64,000 bases of DNA from Azospirillum tabaci (GCF_014596085.1 NZ_JACCJY010000030.1:1-64000); one strand, 5' to 3'. Numbered from the stretch's first letter, positions 17,163 through 26,652 are shown. Program-made: numbers and translations. Notes: a model not told the origin generated them from the letters alone.

Positions 17163-18313
17163 CACTGCATCTCCATCGCGGCGAGGGCCGCCAATTCGCG
17201 TTGCCGCCGTTCGGCATGACGCCGCGCCGCGGTGGCGCTGGGACCCTCCCCGAACACCGTGCAGACCGGCTCGTCGCGCCCGATCATGGTCGGTGCCGCC
17301 GGCCGGTCGGCGGTCCAGGCCGGCCAAAGCCGGCCCGCCTCGATCCGGGTGGGGACGTCGGCGTAGAACACCAACGCCGCCCGACACCCCAACAGCACCG
17401 GAAGTTGCTCAGGCAGGCGCCCGCCGCAGGCGTCGAGGTGAAGGCCAAGCAAAGGCGGCATCGGCGGACGGTCGAAGACGTCCAGAGTCGCGCCCGGTCG
17501 CGGGTTGATCTCCAACAGATGAATGGCCGAGCCGGTCACCAGGAAATCGGCGCTGTTCAGCCCGACCAGCTCGAAGGCCGCCGTGAGACGGCCGATCATG
17601 GCGGGCAAGGTGCGGGTCCACCGCTCCGGGCTGCGCCATGGTCCGGCGGCACCGCCGTAGCGGTAGGGGCTTGCCGCGATCGGTGCGGTCCACTGCCGGC
17701 TCAGCCCGACAATGACCGCGCGGTCGCCGTCCGCGAGGAAGAGGACCGACAGAGCATGGCCGGCAACCCGGCGCTGGACGTACCAGCCCGGCTTGGCCTG
17801 GACTTCCGTCGCGGCGGTGACGTGCGCGCCGCCGCTGCCGCCGATCCGCTTCCGCAGATGGACGCCGGGCGATCCGTCCAAGGCCGGCGCGACCGGTGGA
17901 TGGGGAATGCCGAGCCGGTCCAGGGCGGCGGCGAAGCGGAACGGGTCCTTGACGCGCGCCACCACCTCGGGCCGGTTGCCCATCAGGGGGCGGTCCTCCG
18001 CGACGCGCGCCAGCAGCGCCGGATCGTCTTCGAAGCCGGCGCCGTAGACCAGAGGCAAGCCGCGCAGTTCCGCTCGGGCCAAGGCGTCCCGAAGGAGGGC
18101 GGATTCCAGGCGAAGCGCTTCGGAGGGCAACCGCAGGCAGGGATCGGCAAGCCGTCTGGTGTCGAGATCGGCGAACAGATCGATGGCCGCCGGGCGATGA
18201 CCGGCGCGGCGGGCGGCGGCGGCCAGCGCCCGCGCCGACAGGGCCGCGACCACGATGTCCGGCCCATCACCCGGCGACTTAGCCGGCGATCTGGCGGGCC
18301 GCATCGTAGGCAT
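17162..18313 (-). CDS. ATP-grasp protein of the methylotroph C1 cluster
   Basis: 383 residues. An N-terminal Rossmann-like half (IVVAALSARALAAAARRAGH) is followed by an ATP-grasp half: VHLRKRIGGSGGAHV, YVQRRVAGHALSVLFLADG, and NSADFLVTGSAIHLLEINPRPGA (in part). This is the third ATP-grasp ligase in 6 kb. The family is found with mch and mtdB in methylotrophs but has no proven reaction. The ATG at 18313 overlaps mtdB by 35 bases; ATG 18304 or GTG 18253 would reduce the overlap and cannot be excluded. Confidence 0.77.
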   Translation of the reverse strand: MPTMRPARSPAKSPGDGPDIVVAALSARALAAAARRAGHRPAAIDLFADLDTRRLADPCLRLPSEALRLESALLRDALARAELRGLPLVYGAGFEDDPALLARVAEDRPLMGNRPEVVARVKDPFRFAAALDRLGIPHPPVAPALDGSPGVHLRKRIGGSGGAHVTAATEVQAKPGWYVQRRVAGHALSVLFLADGDRAVIVGLSRQWTAPIAASPYRYGGAAGPWRSPERWTRTLPAMIGRLTAAFELVGLNSADFLVTGSAIHLLEINPRPGATLDVFDRPPMPPLLGLHLDACGGRLPEQLPVLLGCRAALVFYADVPTRIEAGRLWPAWTADRPAAPTMIGRDEPVCTVFGEGPSATAARRHAERRQRELAALAAMEMQ

Positions 18314-19175
18314 CGCAGAAATCCAGATACACCGCTGTCTTCGCTGCAGCGAGACGCGTCAGCAGGGCGTGCTGCACCCGGAACTTGACGGCGCCGACCG
18401 CCAACGCGCCGACGCCGACGCCGCGCCCGCCGGGGAGCGGCGTGCCGTTGTCCTTGGGGCCGACCCCTTCGATGCCGGACGGTGGCACCGCGTTGATGTC
18501 CGCCGCGACGAGCAGCCGGCCCGCCGCGGCGAGGTTGCGCGCCGACAGGATCTGCACACCCGCCCGACCGCAGCCGAACACCACCTCGGCATCGGTGAGC
18601 AGTGCCTCTCGGGCCGCGTCGTCGGGCGCGTCGGCGCAGGCAAGCTCCACTCCGAAGCGCCGTCGGAACTCGGCCGCCTTGGGCTCCACGCCCGACAGGC
18701 CACGGTGGCTGACCAGGGTGACGCGAGCGCCGGCAAGCGCCGCGATCACGGCGGCGATCCCGCCGACCACGCCGGTCGCGCCGAAAACCTTGAGAGTCAG
18801 CCCCTTGATCCCGTCCGGATGGCTGCGGCGCAGGGCGCGCTCGACGACGGCGACCATGGCGCCGGCCGTGGTGAAGGCGCCCGACGGATCGGCCATCACC
18901 GAGATGGTGAAGGGCGCGAACATGGCCTTGCGGGCGGCGTCCATCATGTCGAGCGCCAGCACGGCGTCGCGCCCGCCGATGAACAGCCCGGTGCGCGCCG
19001 CGTTCGCGGGGTCGCGGGAGAACATCGCGTCTTGGGTGATGCCGGTGACCTCCTCCAGCGCGACGCCGGTGTAGGGGAACAGCGGCCCCATGCCGGCGTC
19101 CGCCGCCATGTTGACGTCGAAGGCGCTGACGTGCTTGAGCGGCGTCAACATGTGCAGAACATAGGGTGCGGCCAT
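18279..19175 (-). CDS. mtdB: NAD(P)-dependent methylene-H4MPT dehydrogenase MtdB
   Basis: 298 residues. MtdB oxidises methylene-H4MPT to methenyl-H4MPT. The Rossmann nucleotide site FGATGVVGGIAAVIAALAGA is followed by SHRG, and ADINAVPPSGIEGVG is characteristic of the Mtd family, as is the N-terminal LHMLTPLKHVSAFDVNMAAD (part). Gene position between mptG and mch supports MtdB rather than the NADP and folate enzyme MtdA. Confidence 0.95.
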   Translation of the reverse strand: MAAPYVLHMLTPLKHVSAFDVNMAADAGMGPLFPYTGVALEEVTGITQDAMFSRDPANAARTGLFIGGRDAVLALDMMDAARKAMFAPFTISVMADPSGAFTTAGAMVAVVERALRRSHPDGIKGLTLKVFGATGVVGGIAAVIAALAGARVTLVSHRGLSGVEPKAAEFRRRFGVELACADAPDDAAREALLTDAEVVFGCGRAGVQILSARNLAAAGRLLVAADINAVPPSGIEGVGPKDNGTPLPGGRGVGVGALAVGAVKFRVQHALLTRLAAAKTAVYLDFCDAYDAARQIAG

Positions 19176-19207
19176 CGCGCGCCTCCCGCTTGGCTCGGGT
19201 GTTGGGG

Positions 19208-20203
19208 TCAGGAGGCCCGCAGAACCACTTGGTCGGTGGTGGATTCCAGCGTCGCGCCGTCATTGCGGCCGCGGGCCAAGTGGAAGTCCAGCGGGGATCC
19301 TGCCCAGCGGCGCCGCGCCTCCGCCAGCAAGGCCTCCGCCCGCCGGGCGTCGCCGACGATGGCGAAGCCGGTCGGCCCCCAGGACGTCTGCCCGACGCCG
19401 GGAATCCCCTCGGCTTCCAGCCACGCCAAGGCGTCGGCCACCAGGGGACTGGTGAAGCGCCCGCCCTGGACCGGGGCGAAATGGTCCCCCACCGTGCGCT
19501 GCAACTCGCCCACCGCCTGCCCGAAACGGTCGGCGTCGCCCTCGATCAGGGCCGGAAGGGCCGCCATGACGATCAGGCGGCACAAATGCCCGGCCCGCTC
19601 CGCCGGAAAGGGCGGCAGCGCCTTGAAGGCTTGCAGTTCGGCGGTGCCGTGCAGCCCCTGGCCGTCGCGGTGCAGGATCAGCAGCACGCGCCACGCCTCC
19701 GGAAAGGGCAGGCGGGCGACGATAGGAGGCGGCGCGTCGTCCGGCCCGCGGCCGCCGTCCAGGATGACGCCGCCGTTCTCGAAGGCGCCGATCCCGATGC
19801 CGGAACGGGCGCCGCGCTCAAGCTCCGCGGCGAGACGGCGCACCGTCGAGGGCCGGCCGTGCAGATGCGCCAGGGCGGTGCCGACCGCCAGCCCGAGCTG
19901 GGTGCCGGACCCCAGCCCGACATGCTCGGGAATGGCCTCCTCCACCGTCAGTTCGGCGCGCGCCGGCCAGCGGAATCGGTCGCAGACCGCCCGCGCAGCC
20001 TTCAGCGCACGCTCCGCCGATGGGCCGCTTGCGCACAGGCGGTCGGAAGGGCGCACCCGGAGGGTCGTCGCCATCCCGTCGAGCGTCAGCCCCAGGCTGC
20101 CGAAGCGGCGGCCCAGACCGCCGTTCATGTCGAGAAAACCCAGATGCAGTCTCGCGGGCGCCGTGACCCGCACCTCCCCGACTTCATCGACGCCGAGTGG
20201 CAT
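19208..20203 (-). CDS. mptG: Beta-ribofuranosylaminobenzene 5'-phosphate synthase
   Basis: 331 residues of the GHMP-like beta-RFAP synthase family. It joins p-aminobenzoate or p-hydroxybenzoate with PRPP, the first committed step of H4MPT synthesis. Signatures are TAPARLHLGFLDMNGGLGRRFGS (in part), IPEHVGLGSGTQLGLAVG, ARSGIGIGAFENGG and GVGQTSWGPTGFA. It is the first gene of the minus-strand H4MPT operon, 32 bases before mtdB, and its promoter lies in the AT-rich region at 20204-20336. Confidence 0.95.
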   Translation of the reverse strand: MPLGVDEVGEVRVTAPARLHLGFLDMNGGLGRRFGSLGLTLDGMATTLRVRPSDRLCASGPSAERALKAARAVCDRFRWPARAELTVEEAIPEHVGLGSGTQLGLAVGTALAHLHGRPSTVRRLAAELERGARSGIGIGAFENGGVILDGGRGPDDAPPPIVARLPFPEAWRVLLILHRDGQGLHGTAELQAFKALPPFPAERAGHLCRLIVMAALPALIEGDADRFGQAVGELQRTVGDHFAPVQGGRFTSPLVADALAWLEAEGIPGVGQTSWGPTGFAIVGDARRAEALLAEARRRWAGSPLDFHLARGRNDGATLESTTDQVVLRAS

Positions 20204-20336
20204 GAGGACCTCACTCGCTTAAGGAAAGTTGCGTCGTTCTTTTGAACATGATAATCTTGCGTTAAAAAAAGACCCCGATCCAATAGTATATACCTCTTCG
20301 GGGTGAGGACTGTTCGGTCGCTTCGGGGAGGAAGAC
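20204..20336. promoter_or_regulatory. Divergent promoter region mptG / fhc operon
   Basis: A distinctly AT-rich 133-bp spacer between the two main divergent C1 operons. On the plus strand a TTGCGT at 20257 and TAGTAT at 20284 are candidate promoter elements, but their spacing (21) is poor. A 7-bp dyad ACCCCGA/TCGGGGT at 20272-20278 and 20298-20304 brackets the TAGTAT. A GGGGAGGAAG ribosome-binding site precedes the ATG at 20337. Confidence 0.55.
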
Positions 20337-20714
20337 ATGACCGCGGTTCAGGAAACCACCTATTCCGATGCAGAAATCGCTGAGCGACTGCAGCAAATAT
20401 TGCCGCGGTGGCGGTTCGAGGACGGCTGGATTCGGCGGAAGTACAAGACGAACAGTTGGAAGGGCACCCTGATGGTGATCAACGCGGTCGGCCATCTGGC
20501 CGAGGCCGCGTGGCATCACCCGGACCTCACGGCTTCCTACGCCTGGGTCGAGGTGCGGCTGAAGACCCACTCGGCCAAGGGCATCACCGACAAGGATTTC
20601 GAGCTCGCCCGCAAGATTGAGGAGGTTGTCCAATGGCAGCCCGCCCGTGACGGCGGCGCGCTGGAAGGGACGCCCCGCGACGATCCGCGCTTCGCCTACA
20701 TCAAGTACGATTGA
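20337..20714 (+). CDS. Pterin-4a-carbinolamine dehydratase-like protein
   Basis: 125 residues of the PCD/DCoH fold. The active-site pattern is present: AAWHHPDL (two adjacent His and Pro), the following Tyr-Ala-Trp, KTHSAKGITDKD with the third His and Asp. PCD enzymes dehydrate 4a-hydroxy-pterins. As the first gene of the fhc operon, five bases before fhcB, it probably repairs or recycles the methanopterin cofactor; that role is inferred. Confidence 0.88.
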   Translation: MTAVQETTYSDAEIAERLQQILPRWRFEDGWIRRKYKTNSWKGTLMVINAVGHLAEAAWHHPDLTASYAWVEVRLKTHSAKGITDKDFELARKIEEVVQWQPARDGGALEGTPRDDPRFAYIKYD

Positions 20715-20718
20715 CGGC

Positions 20719-22032
20719 ATGGCGAGCGACCAGCCAACCCATCCCCTCGTCCAGCCCGTCGTCCGCCCCGTCGTTCATCGTGACGTCGTGTGCCCATTCT
20801 GCGGCCTCGGCTGCGATGACCTGACCGTCGAGGAGGAGCCGCCTGCGACGCTGGCGGTGCGCTCCACCGATTGCCCGGTGGCGCGCGAGCGCTATGCCCG
20901 CATTCCGGCGCCCGAACCGCCGCGCGTCGCGGGCGTTCCGGTTCCGCTGAAGGAAGCGGTGGAGGCCGCCGCCGCGGTGCTGGGCGCGGCGCAGGCGCCT
21001 CTGGTGGCCGGGCTCGGCACCGACGTCGATGGGGCGCGGGCCGCCCTGGCGCTCGCCGGGCGGCTGGGGGCGGTGGTCGATCACGCGCTGTCCGACGGGC
21101 TGTACCGCAATCTGGCGGTGCTCCAGCGCACGGGCTGGATCGCGACCACCTTGGCAGAACTGCGCAACCGCTGCGATTTTCTGCTGGTGGCCGGACCGGA
21201 CCCGGCGGCGCTTCACCCGCGCCTTTTCGAGCGCTGGGTGACGCCCACGGCAACCTTCCAGACGTTGCCATCGCGGGAGGTGGTGTTCCTGTGCGGCGAA
21301 CCGCTGGACGGCACGCGGGCCATCCTCTCGGGCCTTCCCGTCACGGTCCTGGCCGGCGATTCCGCAAGGGTTGGGGACGCGGCGGCGGCGCTGGCCGCGG
21401 CCTTGGCCGATCCATCCCGCGCCTCGGGAGCCGCCGGCATCGCCGCGGGCGACATCGCCGCGCTGGCGGAGCGGGTGCGCAAGGCGCGCTATGCGGTCGT
21501 GGCCTGGGCCGCCTCCGCTTTTGACGGAGCGCACGCCGACCTGACGGTGGAACGGCTGGTCCACCTCGTGCGCGACGCGAACCGACACACCCGCTGCGCT
21601 GGACTGCCGCTCGCCGGGCACGACAATGTGGTCGGGGTCAATCAGGTCTGTACCTGGCAACTCGGCGTGCCGCTGCGCACATCCCTCGCCGGAGGGGCGC
21701 CGCTGCACGATCCGCATCGCTTCGCCTGGGCGCGGTATGCGAAGGTGGCGGACGCCGTCGTCTGGGTGTCCGCCTTCCAGCCGGAGGTGCCCGACTTTCC
21801 TGCGGGTCAGACCGTCATCGCGCTGGCCTCGCCGGGAACGGCCTTTGCCGACGAGCCGGCGGTGTTCATTCCCGTCGGCACGCCGGGCATCGACCACCCA
21901 GCCCATGTCTTCCGCAGCGACACGGTGGTCGCCCTGCGGGCGCGGCGCCTCGTCGACCGTGGCTTGCCGGACACCGCGACCGTGCTGAAGGCCATCGCCG
22001 CCGCGCTGCCGCAGGAGGCCCCTACATGCTGA
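20719..22032 (+). CDS. fhcB: Formyltransferase/hydrolase complex subunit B
   Basis: 437 residues, related to the molybdopterin subunit FmdB/FwdB of formylmethanofuran dehydrogenase. The N-terminal VCPFCGLGCDDL motif (Cys25, Cys28, Cys32) is kept. In bacteria the Fhc complex hydrolyses formyl-methylofuran to formate and the B subunit is regarded as lacking the redox function. It starts five bases after the PCD-like gene and overlaps fhcA by seven bases. Confidence 0.95.
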   Translation: MASDQPTHPLVQPVVRPVVHRDVVCPFCGLGCDDLTVEEEPPATLAVRSTDCPVARERYARIPAPEPPRVAGVPVPLKEAVEAAAAVLGAAQAPLVAGLGTDVDGARAALALAGRLGAVVDHALSDGLYRNLAVLQRTGWIATTLAELRNRCDFLLVAGPDPAALHPRLFERWVTPTATFQTLPSREVVFLCGEPLDGTRAILSGLPVTVLAGDSARVGDAAAALAAALADPSRASGAAGIAAGDIAALAERVRKARYAVVAWAASAFDGAHADLTVERLVHLVRDANRHTRCAGLPLAGHDNVVGVNQVCTWQLGVPLRTSLAGGAPLHDPHRFAWARYAKVADAVVWVSAFQPEVPDFPAGQTVIALASPGTAFADEPAVFIPVGTPGIDHPAHVFRSDTVVALRARRLVDRGLPDTATVLKAIAAALPQEAPTC

Positions 22033-23675
22033 TGAAGCTCGCCGGAGCGCGCATTTACGACCCGGCAAACGGGCGCGACGGCGCGGTGGGCGACCTGTTC
22101 GTCCAGGACGGGCGGATCGTCGGCGATCCCGGACCCGGCGCCGCGCCGGACGAGGTCCACGACCTGGCCGGGCGGGTCGTGATGGCCGGCGCCATCGACA
22201 TCCACAGCCACATCGCCGGTGGAAAGGTCAACATCGCTCGCCTGCTGATGGCGGAGGAGCATCGCGGGGCGGCGGAGGAGCCTTGCGGTTGCAGCGGCCT
22301 CGCCACCCCCTCCACGCACGTCACGGGCTGCCGCTACGCCCAGATGGGCTACACGGCGGCTTTCGAGCCGGCGATGCTGCCGAGCAACGCCCGCCACGCG
22401 CATCTGGAGATGGCGGATATCCCGTTGATCGACACCGGCGGCTATCTGGTGCTCGGCAACGACGACCTGCTGCTGGAGCTTCTCGCCTCCGGCGCCGGGG
22501 AGGAGGCGGTGGCCGATTACGTCGGCTTCATGCTGAACGCCACGCGCAGCCTTGCCGTCAAGGCGGTGAATCCCGGCGGGATCAACGCCTTCAAGTACAA
22601 CCAGCGCCGCCTCGACGTGGACGAGAACGGCCCGTTCCACGCCATCACACCGCGCCGCATCCTGACCGCTCTGGCGGGGGCGGTGCAGCGGTTGGGCATC
22701 CCGCACCCGTTGCATCTGCACGGCTTCAACCTCGGCGTGCCGGGCAACGTGGAAGCGACGCTCGACAGCATCGCGGCGGTCGATGGCCTGCGTCTCCACC
22801 TCACCCACGTCCAGTTCCACGCCTATGGCGCGGAGGGTGACCGGAAGTTCTCCTCCGCCGCCGCGCGGGTGGCCGAGGCGGTCAACCGCCGGCCCAACAT
22901 CTCGGTGGATGTCGGGCAGATCATGTTCGGCCAGACGGTGACCGCCTCGGCCGACACCATGGCGCAGATGAACAACGCCGGGCTCGCCCACCCGAAGAAG
23001 TGGGTGATGATGGACATCGAATGCGACGCCGGCTGCGGGGTCGTGCCCTTCCGCTACCGCGACAAGGCTTTCGTCAACGCGCTGCAATGGGCGATCGGGC
23101 TGGAGCTGTTCCTGCTGATCGAGGACCCCTGGCGGATCTTCCTCACCACCGACCACCCGAACGGTGCGCCCTTCACCAGCTATCCCGAACTGATCCGCCT
23201 GCTGATGGACCGCGACCACCGTCTCGCCCGGATGGCGGAGCTGCACCCGGCGCTGCCGGAACACACCATCCTGGGGTCGCTGACGCGCGAGTATTCGCTG
23301 GGCGAGATCGCCACCATGACCCGCGCCGCCCCGGCGCGCATCCTGGGCCTGACCGATCGCGGCCATCTCGGTCCGGGGGCGGTCGCCGACATCACCGTCT
23401 ACACCGACCGGCCGGACCGCCGCGCCATGTTCGAGAAGCCCGATCTCGTCTTCAAGGACGGCCGGCTGATCGTCCGCGATGGTGTGGTGGTGGCTCTGGT
23501 GCCCGGGAGCACGCATGTGGTGGAGCCCGCCTACGACCCGAAGATCGAAGCCTGGATGGGGCGCCGGTTCGACGAGCGCATGGGCCAGCGGCTGTCGCAT
23601 TTCCGCATCGCGGAGGAGGAGGTCCGCGGCGGCAACGGCCTGATCCGCCACGCCTGCCGGCCCGGATCATTTTGA
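22026..23675 (+). CDS. fhcA: Formyltransferase/hydrolase complex subunit A (amidohydrolase)
   Basis: 549 residues of the metal-dependent amidohydrolase superfamily. AIDIHSHIAGGKVN carries the HxH metal pair (His60, His62), and later HLHGFNLGVPGN and HLTHVQFH supply further histidines. It performs the hydrolysis of formyl-methylofuran to formate. GGAGG seven bases before ATG 22026 supports this start; an internal ATG at 22032 is less well placed. Confidence 0.96.
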   Translation: MLMKLAGARIYDPANGRDGAVGDLFVQDGRIVGDPGPGAAPDEVHDLAGRVVMAGAIDIHSHIAGGKVNIARLLMAEEHRGAAEEPCGCSGLATPSTHVTGCRYAQMGYTAAFEPAMLPSNARHAHLEMADIPLIDTGGYLVLGNDDLLLELLASGAGEEAVADYVGFMLNATRSLAVKAVNPGGINAFKYNQRRLDVDENGPFHAITPRRILTALAGAVQRLGIPHPLHLHGFNLGVPGNVEATLDSIAAVDGLRLHLTHVQFHAYGAEGDRKFSSAAARVAEAVNRRPNISVDVGQIMFGQTVTASADTMAQMNNAGLAHPKKWVMMDIECDAGCGVVPFRYRDKAFVNALQWAIGLELFLLIEDPWRIFLTTDHPNGAPFTSYPELIRLLMDRDHRLARMAELHPALPEHTILGSLTREYSLGEIATMTRAAPARILGLTDRGHLGPGAVADITVYTDRPDRRAMFEKPDLVFKDGRLIVRDGVVVALVPGSTHVVEPAYDPKIEAWMGRRFDERMGQRLSHFRIAEEEVRGGNGLIRHACRPGSF

Positions 23676-23688
23676 TGGGGGCGTTCTG

Positions 23689-24588
23689 ATGCGGCTCAAC
23701 GGCGTCCACATCGAGGACACCTTCGCCGAAGCCTTCCCCATGCTCGGCACGCGGCTGGTGATCACCGCCGACACGCCGGCCTGGGTCCAGGCGGCGGTGG
23801 TCAGCATGACGGGCTTCGCCACCTCGGTGATCGCATGCGGCTGCGAGGCGGCGATGGAACGCCCGCTGCCGGCGGACGAGACGCCGGACGCAAGGCCCGG
23901 CGCCGCGGTGCTGCTGTTCGCCATGTCCAAGGCGGAACTGGCTAAGCAGGTGGCGCGTCGCGTCGGGCAATGCGTGATGACTTGTCCCGGTACGGCCTGC
24001 TACGCGGGGCTTCGGGACGGCCCTGCGATCCCGCTCGGCAATGCGCTGCGCTACTTCGGCGACGGCTGGCAGATCGCCAAGCGGATCGGCGGCCGCCGCT
24101 ATTGGCGCATCCCGGTGATGGACGGCGAGTTCCTGTGCGAGGCCGCCACCGCGGCGGTGGACGGCGTCGGCGGCGGCAACTTCATCATCCTGGCGGCCGA
24201 CCGCCGCGCCGGGCTGGCGGCGGCGCAGGCCGCGGTCCTGGCGATCCGCGAGCTGCCGGGGGCGATCCTGCCCTTTCCCGGCGGGGTGGTCCGCTCCGGC
24301 TCCAAGATCGGCGGCAAGTACAAGGGGCTGATCGCCTCCACCAACACCGCCTTTTGCCCGACCTTGCGGGCGGCGGTGCCGGCATCGCTGGTGCCGGAAG
24401 GGGTGGAATCCATCCTCGAACTGGTGATCGACGGCGTGAGCGAGGCGGCGGTCGCCGCCGCCATGCGCGTGGGCATCGCCGCGGTGGCGGACCTGGGCGC
24501 CGCGGGCGGCGTCGTGTCGGTCACCGCCGGCAATTACGGCGGCAAGCTCGGCCGCTACCAGTTCCGCCTGCACGAGGTGATGGCATGA
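23689..24588 (+). CDS. fhcD: Formylmethanofuran:H4MPT formyltransferase
   Basis: 299 residues matching archaeal Ftr. It moves the formyl group from formyl-H4MPT to methylofuran within the Fhc complex. Signatures are VHIEDTFAEAFPMLGTRLVITA (in part), CPGTACYAGL, GDGWQIAKRIGGRRYWRIPVMDGEF (in part) and GSKIGGKYKGLIASTN. It ends by overlapping fhcC as ATGA. Confidence 0.97.
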   Translation: MRLNGVHIEDTFAEAFPMLGTRLVITADTPAWVQAAVVSMTGFATSVIACGCEAAMERPLPADETPDARPGAAVLLFAMSKAELAKQVARRVGQCVMTCPGTACYAGLRDGPAIPLGNALRYFGDGWQIAKRIGGRRYWRIPVMDGEFLCEAATAAVDGVGGGNFIILAADRRAGLAAAQAAVLAIRELPGAILPFPGGVVRSGSKIGGKYKGLIASTNTAFCPTLRAAVPASLVPEGVESILELVIDGVSEAAVAAAMRVGIAAVADLGAAGGVVSVTAGNYGGKLGRYQFRLHEVMA

Positions 24589-25409
24589 GCGGCGTCGTCC
24601 TCACCATCCGCGAGCCCGCCGGTCCGCCCATCGACATGACCGGCGTCCTGCCCGAACGGCTGGCTGAGGGCGGGCGGAAGGCGCTGGCCGGGCTGACGCT
24701 GGTCCGTGGGCGGGGGCGCCATCGGCTGGACGCGCTGTTCACGTTTCAGGACGGCGGCCCTCCCGGTACCCTGATCCTGCGTCCCGGCGGCGCGGTGCTC
24801 GACGGGGTGGGGACGGGCATGACCGCCGGGGACATCGGGGTCGAGGGGGATTGCGGTGCCTACGCCGCCAGCGCCATGCGCGGCGGCACGCTGACCATTG
24901 AGGGAAGCTGCGGTGCCTTCGCCGCGGCCGGGATGGCCGGCGGGTCCCTGCGCGTCGCGGGCGATGCCGGCGATTTCCTGGGAGCGCCGCTGGCCGGCGG
25001 CACGCGCGGCATGAGCGGCGGCTCCGTCGTCGTCATGGGGGACGCTGGCGACCGCGTCGGCGAGCGGATGCGCCGTGGGCTGATCGCCGTCCATGGACGG
25101 GTGGGGAGCCTGTGCGGCGCCCGGATGATCGCCGGGACCATCGTCGTCGGCGCCGGTTGCGGCCCCGATCCGGGGCAGGCCATGCGCCGCGGCTCCATCC
25201 TGCTGCCGCGAGCGCCGGAGCCTGTTCCGTCCGGCTTCAGCGACGGCGGCATGAACGACTGGCTGTTTCTGGAACTGGTGCGGAAGGAGCTGATCGATGG
25301 CGGGGCATGGCCCAGTGGATTCCCAACCGCCGGAACCCGTGCCCGGCGCCTTATCGGCGACCGGTCGGCCGGAGGGATCGGAGAGGTGCTTATCCTGTCA
25401 GAGGCGTAG
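24585..25409 (+). CDS. fhcC: Formyltransferase/hydrolase complex subunit C
   Basis: 274 residues. The centre is a right-handed beta-helix with GxxGxxxGxxMxGGxxxxxGxxG repeats, as in FwdC and the C-terminal domain of glutamate synthase. It is a structural subunit of the Fhc complex. The gene order PCD-fhcB-A-D-C is compact and every junction is short or overlapping, so one transcript is expected. Confidence 0.95.
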   Translation: MSGVVLTIREPAGPPIDMTGVLPERLAEGGRKALAGLTLVRGRGRHRLDALFTFQDGGPPGTLILRPGGAVLDGVGTGMTAGDIGVEGDCGAYAASAMRGGTLTIEGSCGAFAAAGMAGGSLRVAGDAGDFLGAPLAGGTRGMSGGSVVVMGDAGDRVGERMRRGLIAVHGRVGSLCGARMIAGTIVVGAGCGPDPGQAMRRGSILLPRAPEPVPSGFSDGGMNDWLFLELVRKELIDGGAWPSGFPTAGTRARRLIGDRSAGGIGEVLILSEA

Positions 25410-25422
25410 CGGGCGCCCTCCC

Positions 25423-26613
25423 GTGGGCCGGGCCGCCGCCCTTCTGACCATCGCCGCAGCACTCCTGCTTGGGGTCCCGGCGTGGGGCGCCGATCCGATG
25501 GTGGTCCGCATCGGCTATCTGACCCGCGCGGAGGAGCCGCGGATTCCCCAGACCTTCCTCGAACCGGTGTCGGACGACGAGGGTGTCCAGGGCGCCCGCC
25601 TCGCCATCGCCGACAACAACACGACCGGGCGATTCCTCAACCAGCGCTTCGATCTGGTCGAGGTGACGGTGCCGGAGGACGGGCGCGTCGAGGACGCGGT
25701 GCGCGACCTCGCCGGGCAGGGCGTGCGCCTGCTCGTCGCCGACCTGAAGGAGGACGCGCTGCTCGCCGCGGCGGCGGCGCCCGAGGCGGGCGACATGCTG
25801 CTCTTCAACACCCGCGCCCCCGACGACGACCTGCGCAACGAGCGCTGCCGCGCCAACCTGCTGCACGTCACGCCCAGCCGGCGGATGCAGGCCGACGCGC
25901 TGGCCCAGTATCTCGCATCGCGGAAATGGATGAACTGGCTGCTGGTGGTCGGGCGGACGCCGCAGGACGCCGCCTACGCCGACGCGATCCGCGCCGCCGC
26001 CAAGCGCTACCGCGCCAAGATCGTCGAGGAGAAGCGCTGGACCTTCGAGGACGCGAACCGCCGCGTCGACACCGGGCACGTCACCGTGCAGTCGGAAATC
26101 CTCACCTTCACCCAGGGCACCGAGCACGACGTGCTGGTCGTCGCCGACGAGGCGGACGGGTTCGGCGAATATCTGCTCTACCAGACGTGGCTGCCCCGCC
26201 CGGTCGTCGGCACCCATGGCCTCGTTCCGACGGCGTGGTCGCGCGTGCACGAGCAGTGGGGGGCGACGCAGATCCACAGCCGCTTCGAACGGCAGGCCGG
26301 ACGCTGGATGCGCCCGCGCGACTACACCGCCTGGATGGCCGTCCGCGCGGTGGGCGAGGCGGCGACGCGCACCAAGTCCGCCGACCCCGCGGCGCTCGCC
26401 GCCTTCGTGCGCGGTCCGGATTTCACCCTGCCGGCCTTCAAGGGGCAGGGGCTGACCTTCCGCGACTGGGACGGGCAGCTTCGGCAGCCGGTGCTGCTGG
26501 CCGGGCCGCGGGTGCTCGTCTCGGTGTCGCCGCAGCCGGGCTACCTGCACCAGTACTCGGAACTCGACACGCTCGGCGACGATCGCCCGGAAAGCCGGTG
26601 CCGCAACCGCTGA
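25423..26613 (+). CDS. Substrate-binding-like protein of the PQQ alcohol dehydrogenase ABC system
   Basis: 396 residues, starting at GTG so that a signal peptide VGRAAALLTIAAALLLGVPAWGA (split) leads the protein. The mature part resembles periplasmic branched-chain amino-acid-type binding proteins (IRIGYLTRAEEPR start, RMQADALAQYLASRKWMNWLLVVG). This subfamily is encoded with PQQ alcohol dehydrogenases and an ABC exporter-like pair, as here. Ligand and direction of transport are unknown. It begins 13 bases after fhcC and may share its transcript. Confidence 0.85.
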   Translation: MGRAAALLTIAAALLLGVPAWGADPMVVRIGYLTRAEEPRIPQTFLEPVSDDEGVQGARLAIADNNTTGRFLNQRFDLVEVTVPEDGRVEDAVRDLAGQGVRLLVADLKEDALLAAAAAPEAGDMLLFNTRAPDDDLRNERCRANLLHVTPSRRMQADALAQYLASRKWMNWLLVVGRTPQDAAYADAIRAAAKRYRAKIVEEKRWTFEDANRRVDTGHVTVQSEILTFTQGTEHDVLVVADEADGFGEYLLYQTWLPRPVVGTHGLVPTAWSRVHEQWGATQIHSRFERQAGRWMRPRDYTAWMAVRAVGEAATRTKSADPAALAAFVRGPDFTLPAFKGQGLTFRDWDGQLRQPVLLAGPRVLVSVSPQPGYLHQYSELDTLGDDRPESRCRNR

Positions 26614-26652
26614 GAAAGGCCCCGCCAGGGGGCAACCATGGGAGGGAACGTG

